Assembly (NCBI GenBank): GCA_964449375.1 | Contig: CAYVAS010000034.1 | Span: 1 to 26,513, forward strand | Direction: 5' to 3' | DNA length: 26,513 bases | Source: JAFDWI01 sp964449375 | GTDB lineage: Bacteria; Actinomycetota; Acidimicrobiia; Acidimicrobiales; Iamiaceae | Part shown: positions 16,656-23,401 of the stretch, piece by piece | Numbering within the stretch: position 1 is the stretch's first letter | Layout: the number at the start of each line of letters is the position of its first letter | Translations under genes and position numbers: made by a program | The notes under the pieces: model-generated | The model's database searches: none | What the model saw: only the letters and a program-made list of their open reading frames with translations | Told to the model about the DNA's origin: nothing

Positions 16656-16832
16656 TGGCAGATCCTTCGGCTCGTGGACGCCTCGCCGACCTGGAGGAGT
16701 ACTCGCGCGCTCGGTGATGAGGGACACTTCAGCTTGACACACCGACCCGGGAGCGCTCCAAGAGGTTTTGGGCGGACGGGCCGCGGCGGGCGGCGGGTTC
16801 TGGAAGTCGGCGGCCCGGTGTGGAAACGTGAG
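16656..16832. promoter_or_regulatory. divergent promoter region between ABC exporter and SDR
   Basis: This 177-base gap must hold both promoters. A perfect TTGACA lies at 16734-16739 on the plus strand, but the hexamer 17 bases later (TCCAAG) is a poor -10. None of the palindromes used elsewhere in the window occurs here, so these two units are probably outside that regulon. Confidence 0.35.
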
Positions 16833-17630
16833 ATGCCCATGAGCATCACGATCGATCTGTCCGGCCGGGTGGCGTTGATCACCGGAGGAGCCCGCGGCGT
16901 GGGGCGGGGGATCGCTCATCGCCTGCTCGACGCCGGTGCGACCGTGGTGATCTGTGGGCGGACCGAACCCGAAGCGGTGCCCACCAGCGCCGACGGCACC
17001 CGCACGTGCGCGGCGTTCCGCACCGCGGACGTGCGAGATCCCGACGCGGTCGAGGCGCTCGTGACCGGGATCGTCGACGAACTGGGCTCGATCGACATCG
17101 TCGTCAATAACGCGGGCGGCACCCCGGTCGTGGCCGCCGCCGAGGCCAGTCCCCGGTTCAGCACCAAGATCGTGGAGCTGAACCTGCTGGCGGCCCTGCA
17201 CGTCGCGACCGCGGCGCAACAACGCATGGTCCACCAGCCCGAGGGTGGTTCGATCGTCAACATCACCTCCCTTTCCGGCCTGCGACCCTCGCCGGGAAGC
17301 GCCGCCTACGGCGCCGCCAAGGCCGGCCTGGCGAACCTGACCGCGTCGCTGGCCATGGAATGGGCGCCGAAGGTGCGGGTGAACGCGGTCGCGGCGGGCA
17401 TGGTCCGTACCGAGACCTTCGAGGACTATCACGGCGGACCCGACGGCGCCGCGGCGGTGGCCGCCACCGTGCCCATGGGTCGGGTCGCCGAACCCGCCGA
17501 AGTGGGTGACGCCGTGGTCTTCCTGGCCTCGCCCCTGGCCCGGTTCATCTCCGGCGCCGAGCTGGTCGTACACGGCGGCGGGGAACGGCTCGCCTTCAAC
17601 GAGGTGCACCGGACCCCACCGGTCGACTGA
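16833..17630 (+). CDS. short-chain dehydrogenase/reductase
   Basis: This 265-residue classical SDR has the NAD(P)-binding TGGARGVG at 17-24, NNAG at 92-95, Ser146 in NITSLSG, and Tyr159-x3-Lys163 (YGAAK). The C-terminus has GRVAEPAEVGDAVVFLASPLARFISGAELVVHGGGE, the usual dimer and lid region. It oxidises or reduces an alcohol/ketone with NAD(P). The substrate is unknown, though the neighbourhood of acyl-CoA and steroid genes suggests a hydroxyacyl-CoA or hydroxysteroid. Two ATGs, at 16833 and 16839, are possible and neither has a strong ribosome site. It converges with the lipoprotein gene 24 bases downstream. Confidence 0.88.
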   Translation: MPMSITIDLSGRVALITGGARGVGRGIAHRLLDAGATVVICGRTEPEAVPTSADGTRTCAAFRTADVRDPDAVEALVTGIVDELGSIDIVVNNAGGTPVVAAAEASPRFSTKIVELNLLAALHVATAAQQRMVHQPEGGSIVNITSLSGLRPSPGSAAYGAAKAGLANLTASLAMEWAPKVRVNAVAAGMVRTETFEDYHGGPDGAAAVAATVPMGRVAEPAEVGDAVVFLASPLARFISGAELVVHGGGERLAFNEVHRTPPVD

Positions 17631-17645
17631 CCGGTCCGGCCGGTC
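17629..17645. terminator. weak hairpin between convergent genes
   Basis: GACCGG (17629-17634) and CCGGTC (17640-17645) form a 6-bp stem with a 5-base loop, directly after the SDR stop and before the end of the convergent lipoprotein gene. It is short and lacks T-tracts. Its position fits a bidirectional terminator, but sequence support is slight. Confidence 0.25.
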
Positions 17646-17654
17646 GAGGTCGGT

Positions 17655-19565
17655 TCAGCCGTCGAGGGGGACCGATCCCAGCACCGCACCGTCGGCGTCG
17701 AGCGCCCGCACCACGACCCCCGCGGGAAGGTCGTCGACCTCGATGCGGGTCTCGAAGCCCGCACGGTCCGCGGTGGCGAGCACCTCGTCGTCGGCCGAGG
17801 AGACCAGTTCCCATCTCGCCACCTCGGTGGCGCCGTTCCAGGCCACCGCCACGGTGGCGCCCCCGTCGTCGTCGGTCACGGTGGCCGCCGGGTCGGAGGT
17901 CGGCGTGGCCGTCCAGGGCATCCGGTAGGCGCGGTAGGAGTTGATGCCCTCGCCGAGGAAGGCCACGTGGAACAGCACCGCACCGTCGGAGGCGTATTCG
18001 GTGATGGTCGTGGTCCGGTCGGCGGGGCCCTCCAGGTTGGCCGATCCCCAGCCGGCGACCAGGTTGCCGCCCTCGAGGAGCTGGAGCCCTCCCTGGGCGA
18101 CGGCCGGCAGGTCGCCCGGAGCGGTGTGTTCCCACACCAGCGACGCCCGGTCGGCCTCGAGGTCCAGCTCGAGCGCGATGAGGCGCGCCGGGATGTCCTT
18201 GGTCTGGTTGTCGAAGATCGTCACGAACCGGTCGCCGTGGAGCCGGCCGTCGTGGTGGAACACCGAATCGGTGCCCTCGCCCATGGCGAAGCTCGACGCT
18301 TCGCCTCCCAAGGTCCAGATCACCTCGCCCGACGCCCGGTTCAGCAGGTACAGCGCGTTGGTGTTGCGCGCGGTGATCAGGATCGTGCCCTCACCGCCGG
18401 GGTCGATGGCGTTGACATGGAAGTAGTCGTAGGGACGGTCGCTGTCGGCGTCGTAGTCCACCGCGCTCACCGCGGGGTCGACGTGGTCGAGGCTGTGCCA
18501 TTCGAACAGGACGTTGCCCGTCGGGATGTCGACCTGCTGGACGATGCTGTCGATCACCGCGGCGTTGGCGGGACCGTCCAGGTCGGACAGGTCGCCGGGA
18601 GCGGTGTGGTAGATGGTCATCCAGGCGGTGCCGTCGTCGTCGAGGAGGAACTCGTGCATGTCGGCGGCGTAGCCGTTGGCGGCCTCGACCTCGGCGACGG
18701 TCGCATAGGAGCGGTCCACGATGACCCCGGTTCCCTTGCCGTTGCCACGGTCGATGGCACCCTGCCACCAGGTCAGCACCGGTTCGCCCTGGTACTGCTG
18801 GACCCGCACGTCGGCGACCTGGACTCCTTCGGGCATGGGAAGGTGCCAGACCAGCTCGCCGGCTGCGTCGATGATCATGGGTCCGCCGTCGATCGTGCCG
18901 CCCTTGGCGCCGAGGAAGTACAGCCCCTCGCCCCGGGGCGTGCCGTCGTCGGAGAGGTCGGGTCGGGTGACCTCGAGTGCGGGGGGCGCCAGATCGGGCT
19001 GGCTGAGGAAGTGTTGGAGCTCGTCGTCGCTGGTCTGGGGCCGTGGCGAGGGTGGCTCGTCGGGTTCGGGAAGGGGGGCGATCTCGTCGGTGGCGACGGT
19101 GAACGACGCGGTCGATCCCTCCGCGCCACAGATCTGCTCGGGAGCGGTCACCGTCACGGTCTCGCCGGCTTCGAAGGGTTCGGTGGGACGGAACGAGGCG
19201 CCCTCCCCGTCGGAATTGGCGACGATCTCGCCGGTGTGATCTCCGGTGCTCGACCCGGTCACGGTGATCGACCCGTCGGTGATGGTGGCCGCGTCGACCT
19301 GCTGGAACGAGATCTGGGAGGTGGGCGCTGCGGTGGTCGTGTCGGGGCTCGGGAACAGCGCGATCCCGTCGCAGGCCACCTCGGAGTCGGTGAACGATCC
19401 GGTCGGCTCCACCGGGATCTCCACCTGCGGTTTCACCCCGGATTCGTCGGCCTCCGAGGAGGACGAACCCGAACAGGCCGTCACGACCACGAGCATGGCG
19501 GCGACGAGGGCGGTGCCGGCGTGGCGGAACCGGCGGCGGGGCTGTGGCATCGGTGCGTGGGTCAT
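17655..19565 (-). CDS. arylsulfotransferase-like lipoprotein
   Basis: This protein of about 636 residues has a twin-charged N-terminus, a hydrophobic segment and a lipobox (MLVVVTAC followed by SGSSSSEADES). It should be exported and lipid-anchored outside the membrane. The first 170 residues after the anchor look like an Ig-like or linker region rich in Thr, Ser and Glu. From about 200 the sequence fits the beta-propeller arylsulfotransferase family: GGPMIIDAAGELVWHLP, DMHEFLLDDDGTAWMTIYHT, EWHSLDHV, YDYFHVNAIDP, GTILITARNTNALYLLNRASGEVIWTLGG, and HHDGRLHGDRFVTIFDN. Arylsulfotransferases move sulfate between phenols via a His; many actinobacterial members are uncharacterised, so activity is not assured. 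The ATG at 19563-19565 is preferred over an upstream GTG because it starts close to the signal peptide. Confidence 0.82.
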   Translation of the reverse strand: MTHAPMPQPRRRFRHAGTALVAAMLVVVTACSGSSSSEADESGVKPQVEIPVEPTGSFTDSEVACDGIALFPSPDTTTAAPTSQISFQQVDAATITDGSITVTGSSTGDHTGEIVANSDGEGASFRPTEPFEAGETVTVTAPEQICGAEGSTASFTVATDEIAPLPEPDEPPSPRPQTSDDELQHFLSQPDLAPPALEVTRPDLSDDGTPRGEGLYFLGAKGGTIDGGPMIIDAAGELVWHLPMPEGVQVADVRVQQYQGEPVLTWWQGAIDRGNGKGTGVIVDRSYATVAEVEAANGYAADMHEFLLDDDGTAWMTIYHTAPGDLSDLDGPANAAVIDSIVQQVDIPTGNVLFEWHSLDHVDPAVSAVDYDADSDRPYDYFHVNAIDPGGEGTILITARNTNALYLLNRASGEVIWTLGGEASSFAMGEGTDSVFHHDGRLHGDRFVTIFDNQTKDIPARLIALELDLEADRASLVWEHTAPGDLPAVAQGGLQLLEGGNLVAGWGSANLEGPADRTTTITEYASDGAVLFHVAFLGEGINSYRAYRMPWTATPTSDPAATVTDDDGGATVAVAWNGATEVARWELVSSADDEVLATADRAGFETRIEVDDLPAGVVVRALDADGAVLGSVPLDG

Positions 19566-19676
19566 GGTCCGGTTCTGCCTCGAAGGGGACGGTTGGGGCG
19601 GCACGTGGCGGAGCCCCGCGCCGGAAAAGTTCCTCAGTCTCCTACCACAAGCGGGTCGGTGATCCGTGGACTCCGG

Positions 19677-20918
19677 TCATGGACCGCGCCCTGGCTCGGG
19701 CCCGCTCGGTGCGGGGTTCTTGGCACGGTTGTGCGGTCCGCAGAGGCGTTGGAGGTTGGCGATCACGGTGTTCGGACGGATCGGGTCGTACGGCTCCACA
19801 TGGTCGTACTGGAGGAACACGGTGGCGGTACAGCCCGGTCCGGCGCACTGGTCCTGGCGGGCGTCGACGACCCGCCGTTGGCGTCTGGTCGGAAATCGGC
19901 GTCGGGGCGACGCGTCGATCGGTTGTCGTTCGGCGTCGTGGAGCAGGAGCGACACGAAGGCGTCCGGCAGGAGTGCGGCCACGGCATGGTCACCGAGCGG
20001 CGTGCCGTCGGTGAGACGGTTGCCTTCGGCGGTCACGTGGACGACGACCTCGGTGTCGACCCGGGTGGGGGGTCGGCCGCGCCCGCGGGCGCGCTCGGCT
20101 GGCGGTGCGGTGACCGCGGCGACCAGCGCGTCGGCCCGCTGCTGAGCGAGCGACGGGCGGCTGCCGTCCGCTTCGGGCGCGCCCGCGGGCGCGCGCATGA
20201 CCTGGGTGTCGAGCACGGCGCAGACCGCGCCGGCGACTCCCGGCTCGAGCCGGGCGGTGATCGTGACCATGCCGTCGGGGTCGGTGCGCCACGACACCGA
20301 CCGTTCCCGGTGGTGGCGGCGGGCGATCTCCTCGGGATCGTCGTGGCGGTGCAGCCAGGCGGCGACCGCGGCGCCGAGCCGGCCGACCGGCGTCGATCGG
20401 GCGATGTCGACGAGCGCCACGACGTTGGTGTCGGAGAGGTGGGGCACGATCGTGCGGGCCTTCGCGAAGGAGACGTCGCCGTCGGCCATGGCTTCGTCGA
20501 GTGCGGTCCAGGTCCGCATGGCCCGAGCGACCCGGAGCTGGCGGTGCGCGGTGGACCGCTCGATCTCACACGCGTCGGCCAACCAGGCCGCGCAGCTCGA
20601 TGCGCCCCAGCGCGCGTACGCGCCGCGGGCATCGATCTCGCCGATGAGCCGCAGCATGGCCAGCGTGTCGCTGGCGAGGTGCCGGGACAGGGTCACGACC
20701 TCGTCGCCGAGCCAGTCCGACGGGGCGGATGCCAGGTCGAGGGTGCCGTCGCCATCGCCGGGGGCGGGGTCGACCGAACGGTTCGAGGCGCCCGCGGGCG
20801 CGCCCGGGCGGGCCCCTGCGGTCGTCGATCTCAGCGCGGTTCGTGGTCGTGGCGTGGCGGTGATTCGGCGGCCTGGTGGTGCGGGCCGCTGACGCTGTTC
20901 GTTCCGCCTGGTTTTCAT
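19677..20918 (-). CDS. DUF222-HNH endonuclease-like protein (13E12 repeat family)
   Basis: This 413-residue protein has a DUF222 region (about 70-290: DTLAMLRLIGEIDARGAYARWGASSCAAWLADACEIERSTAHRQL, RARTIVPHL-like segment, DPDGMVTITARLEPG). A C-terminal HNH nuclease motif follows (CAGPGCTATVFLQYDHVEPYDP, NLQRLCGPHNRAKN, about 357-402). The family is abundant and multicopy in actinobacteria, behaves partly like a mobile or selfish gene, and its function is unclear. The ATG at 20916-20918 has a strong GGAGGAAGG Shine-Dalgarno, immediately preceded by a perfect 14-base inverted repeat. Three GC-only palindromes sit inside the gene and a fourth lies upstream. Confidence 0.88.
   Translation of the reverse strand: MKTRRNEQRQRPAPPGRRITATPRPRTALRSTTAGARPGAPAGASNRSVDPAPGDGDGTLDLASAPSDWLGDEVVTLSRHLASDTLAMLRLIGEIDARGAYARWGASSCAAWLADACEIERSTAHRQLRVARAMRTWTALDEAMADGDVSFAKARTIVPHLSDTNVVALVDIARSTPVGRLGAAVAAWLHRHDDPEEIARRHHRERSVSWRTDPDGMVTITARLEPGVAGAVCAVLDTQVMRAPAGAPEADGSRPSLAQQRADALVAAVTAPPAERARGRGRPPTRVDTEVVVHVTAEGNRLTDGTPLGDHAVAALLPDAFVSLLLHDAERQPIDASPRRRFPTRRQRRVVDARQDQCAGPGCTATVFLQYDHVEPYDPIRPNTVIANLQRLCGPHNRAKNPAPSGPEPGRGP
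20078..20093. repeat. GC palindrome, copy A
   Basis: CGCGCCCGCGGGCGCG is a perfect 16-base palindrome inside the DUF222-HNH gene. It contains the core GCGCCCGCGGGCGC shared by four sites. Here it is read in a different codon phase (encoding RARGR) from the other two genic copies. Confidence 0.7.
20177..20194. repeat. GC palindrome, copy B
   Basis: This perfect 18-base palindrome has the same 14-base core and is also inside the DUF222-HNH gene, where it encodes RAPAGAP. Its centre is exactly 100 bases from that of copy A. Confidence 0.7.
20788..20801. repeat. GC palindrome, copy C
   Basis: GCGCCCGCGGGCGC is the exact 14-base core, near the 5' end of the DUF222-HNH gene, where it encodes GAPAGAS. 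Confidence 0.7.
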
Positions 20919-20926
20919 GACCTTCC

Positions 20927-20957
20927 TCCTACGATCGAACGCAGTTCGATCGTAGGA
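20927..20957 (-). promoter_or_regulatory. 14-3-14 perfect inverted repeat abutting the ribosome site of the DUF222-HNH gene
   Basis: TCCTACGATCGAAC (20927-20940) and GTTCGATCGTAGGA (20944-20957) are perfect complements around GCA. On the minus strand the second arm runs into the GGAGGAAGG ribosome site 8 bases before the ATG. The repeat could be an operator, or an mRNA hairpin that hides the Shine-Dalgarno. The GAAC-GTTC core resembles an actinobacterial SOS box but has three central bases instead of four. Confidence 0.7.
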
Positions 20958-21169
20958 ACGCGGTGTGACATTTTCGGGCTACGAACGACCCGCGGTGGCC
21001 TGAAAATCCGCGAATTTTCCGACTTTCCGACGGAAGCTGGCGCGGGTACTTCGAACGGGAATCGGATGGACGCGCCCGCGGGCGCGTCCGCGCCCCGGTG
21101 ATCGGCCCGCAGTCGTCGACCGGGGTTCATCCTCGCCGGAGGGGACGCCGCCCACCGATGGGTGGAGAA
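20958..21169. other. intergenic region without a recognised gene
   Basis: These 212 bases lie between the DUF222-HNH promoter and the MMPL operators. They contain GAAAAT/ATTTTC inverted arms (21002-21007 and 21014-21019), the long GC palindrome copy D, and a CCCACC-GAT-GGGTGG hairpin (21151-21165). I see no convincing coding frame. Confidence 0.5.
21068..21089. repeat. GC palindrome, copy D (intergenic, longest)
   Basis: This is a perfect 22-base palindrome with the same 14-base core as copies A-C, extended by GGAC/GTCC arms. It is non-coding and lies 150 bases upstream of the DUF222-HNH start codon. Confidence 0.7.
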
Positions 21170-21216
21170 ATACCCCCGGGGGTTATATTGCGATGAGCAA
21201 ATACCCCCTGGGGTAT
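21170..21216 (+). promoter_or_regulatory. two CsoR/RicR-like operators flanking a -10 box
   Basis: Operator 1 (21170-21186) contains the perfect palindrome ACCCCCGGGGGT within ATACCCCC-GGGGGTTAT. Operator 2 (21201-21216) is ATACCCCCTGGGGTAT. Their centres are 31 bases apart, about three helical turns. TATATT (21184-21189) between them is a good -10, so binding would block the promoter of the MMPL gene starting at 21245. The ATACCC-GGGTAT pattern is that of CsoR/RicR-family metal or persulfide sensors. No such regulator gene is in the window. Confidence 0.75.
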
Positions 21217-21244
21217 GTGACTCCACGGCCCGAAAGGACGACCT

Positions 21245-23401
21245 GTGCCCGACCTGTTGCAAGAAGAAGCCGATCAGCCTCCCGACGGGACGAAATCCGT
21301 CGGCATGCTCGGCAGACTCGCCTTCGCGGTCATCGGCCACGGCCGACTGGTCGTCGCGATCTGGGTGGTGGTCATCCTCGGGCTCGGCGTCTTCGCGCCC
21401 CAGGTGGAGCAATCGCTTTCCGGCGCGGGGTGGCAGGCCGACGGTTCCGAGTCGGTCGAGGTGCGCGAACTCGCCCGGGCCCATTTCGGTGGCAATGCCA
21501 GTTCTGCCCTCCAGATCGTCGTCCACTCCGACGACGCACCGGTCGACTTCGGCGCGGGCGCCGACATCATCGCCAAGGTCGAAGCCACCCTGCGGGCAGA
21601 CGACCGCATTTCATCGGTGGTGCCGCCCCAACCCGGTGCCACGATCTCGCGAGACGGCAAGACCGCCGTCGTGCTTGGGGGTGCGGGCGCCTCGACCAAT
21701 GAGATGGTCCGGGCCGCGGACGACCTCGCCGGCCCGCTCGAGAGCCTTTCGGGAAACGGCATCGAGGTCACCCCGACCGGCTCGTCGCAACTGTGGGCCG
21801 ACTTCAACTCGGCGAACCTCGACGCGATGATCACCTCAGAACTCATGTCGTGGCCGGTGACGATGGCCATACTCGTGCTGGCGTTCGGCGCCCTGGTCGC
21901 GGCCGGGCTCCCGCTGCTTTTGACCTTGGCCGGGCTGGTCGCTTCCGCCGGTGCCCTCGTGATCGTCAACAAGGTGGTGCCCGTGTCGATCTGGGCGATG
22001 AACTTCGCCATGATGTTCGCCCTGGCGCTTGGCATCGACTACGCACTGCTGATCGTCGCCCGCTTCCGTGCCGCGAGAGCGGTTCCCGGCACACCCGTCG
22101 ATGTCGCGGTGGCCCAGACGATGGACACCGCCGGCAAAGCCGTGCTGCTTTCGGGCATCACCGTGCTCGTGTCGTTGTCGGCGGTGCAGATCGTCCCCTC
22201 TCCCGCGTTCAGATCGATGGCCGGGGGCATCATGGGATCGGTCGTGTTCATGCTCGCCGCGACTCTCACGCTGTTGCCCCTGGTGCTCGCCAAGCTCGAC
22301 CACCGCGTCGACCGGTTCGCCCTACCCTGGTCCAAGCGCGGTGAACACCGGTCGCCGCTTTTTGCCGCCTGGGGTGAGCGACTGTGGCGTCGGCCATACG
22401 CCTGGGGGATCGCGGCGCTGGTCGTGCTCGTCGCCCTGGCCGCGCCCGTCATCGGTCTCCGCACCTCGATGCCTTCGATAAAGGTGCTTCCCTCCGACGC
22501 CCCGGCGCGGGTCGGCTACGACCGGGTCCAATCCGCGTTCGGGCCGGGTGCTCCGGGAATGCTCCAGATCGTCACACCCGCAACCTCGGCCACCCTCGCC
22601 GAAGCCGTGTTGCACAACGACCCCGGTATCGCCGGCGTTCTCCCGACCCAGCCGGCCACCGACGCATCCGACCTGTTGCTCATCTCAGCGATGCCGACGG
22701 TCGATCCTTCGGATGCCGCGCTCGCGACGACCGTCGAACGACTCCGGGCCGACCTGCCGGACACTTCGCTGGTGGGTGGAGCCGCTGTCGAGAACATCGA
22801 CCTGCAACAGGCGTTGCGAGACGCGACCCCCAAGGTGATCGGCATCGTGCTGATCCTGGGATGGTTGTTGCTGGTGATCGCATTGCGAGCACCGGTGATC
22901 GCCCTGTTGGGCACGTTGGCGAGCCTGTTGTCGACCGCCGCCGCGTTCGGCGTCGCCCGCTTGATCTTCCAGAACGGGATCGGTGCCGGACGGTTCGACT
23001 TCGAATCGCAAGGGTTCCTCGACGCGTGGGCCCCGGTGTTCTTCTTCGCGATGATCTTCGCCATCGCGATGGACTACACGGTGTTCCTGCTCGCCTCGGC
23101 CAAAGAACACTGGGAACGTTCCGGTGACCCCCGCGACGCGATGGTCGGATCACTCGCCCACACCGGACGGGTCATCTTCGCGGCCGCCGGCGTCATGATC
23201 GCGGTGTTCTTCACCTTCTCGTTGTCGGGGCCGATCCCACCCAAGGAGATGGGGGTGACCTTGGGAATGGCCGTGCTGCTCGACGCGTTCCTGGTTCGTC
23301 TCGTCCTGTTGCCCGTGCTCCTGCGACTGACCGGCCGTACCGCCTGGGCACTGCCGCGGTGGCTGGACAAGATCCTTCCCAAGATCTCCTTCGCCCACTG
23401 A
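21245..23401 (+). CDS. MMPL-family RND transporter
   Basis: This 718-residue inner-membrane transporter is built of two repeats, each with one helix, an extracytoplasmic loop and five helices. Visible helices include LVVAIWVVVILGLGVFA (about 36-52), VTMAILVLAFGALVAAGLPL, and the signature GIDYALLIVARFRAARA. In the second half there are VIGIVLILGWLLLVIAL, and IFAIAMDYTVFLLASAKEHW with the conserved Asp-Tyr. MMPL proteins use the proton gradient to export lipids, siderophores or toxic compounds; the substrate is not evident. The GTG at 21245 follows GAAAGGA. Two CsoR/RicR-like operators precede it, suggesting induction by copper or reactive sulfur. Its 3' end overlaps the convergent MMPL gene by 252 bases. 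Confidence 0.92.
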   Translation: MPDLLQEEADQPPDGTKSVGMLGRLAFAVIGHGRLVVAIWVVVILGLGVFAPQVEQSLSGAGWQADGSESVEVRELARAHFGGNASSALQIVVHSDDAPVDFGAGADIIAKVEATLRADDRISSVVPPQPGATISRDGKTAVVLGGAGASTNEMVRAADDLAGPLESLSGNGIEVTPTGSSQLWADFNSANLDAMITSELMSWPVTMAILVLAFGALVAAGLPLLLTLAGLVASAGALVIVNKVVPVSIWAMNFAMMFALALGIDYALLIVARFRAARAVPGTPVDVAVAQTMDTAGKAVLLSGITVLVSLSAVQIVPSPAFRSMAGGIMGSVVFMLAATLTLLPLVLAKLDHRVDRFALPWSKRGEHRSPLFAAWGERLWRRPYAWGIAALVVLVALAAPVIGLRTSMPSIKVLPSDAPARVGYDRVQSAFGPGAPGMLQIVTPATSATLAEAVLHNDPGIAGVLPTQPATDASDLLLISAMPTVDPSDAALATTVERLRADLPDTSLVGGAAVENIDLQQALRDATPKVIGIVLILGWLLLVIALRAPVIALLGTLASLLSTAAAFGVARLIFQNGIGAGRFDFESQGFLDAWAPVFFFAMIFAIAMDYTVFLLASAKEHWERSGDPRDAMVGSLAHTGRVIFAAAGVMIAVFFTFSLSGPIPPKEMGVTLGMAVLLDAFLVRLVLLPVLLRLTGRTAWALPRWLDKILPKISFAH

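Noticed and set aside
13554..16832. Very long plus-strand open frame leading into the SDR gene
   Set aside because: It runs antisense to the ABC permease and ATPase genes and encodes Arg/Gly/His-rich low-complexity sequence. Only the part from 16833 has SDR motifs. High GC leaves few stops on the opposite strand.
20936..20948. LexA/SOS box in front of the DUF222-HNH gene
   Set aside because: The GAAC and GTTC halves are separated by three bases; the actinobacterial SOS box needs four. It is reported only as a resemblance.
17967..21101. Plus-strand open frame of over 1000 codons
   Set aside because: It is antisense to the arylsulfotransferase-like and DUF222-HNH genes, with low-complexity Gly/Arg/Val sequence and no domain.
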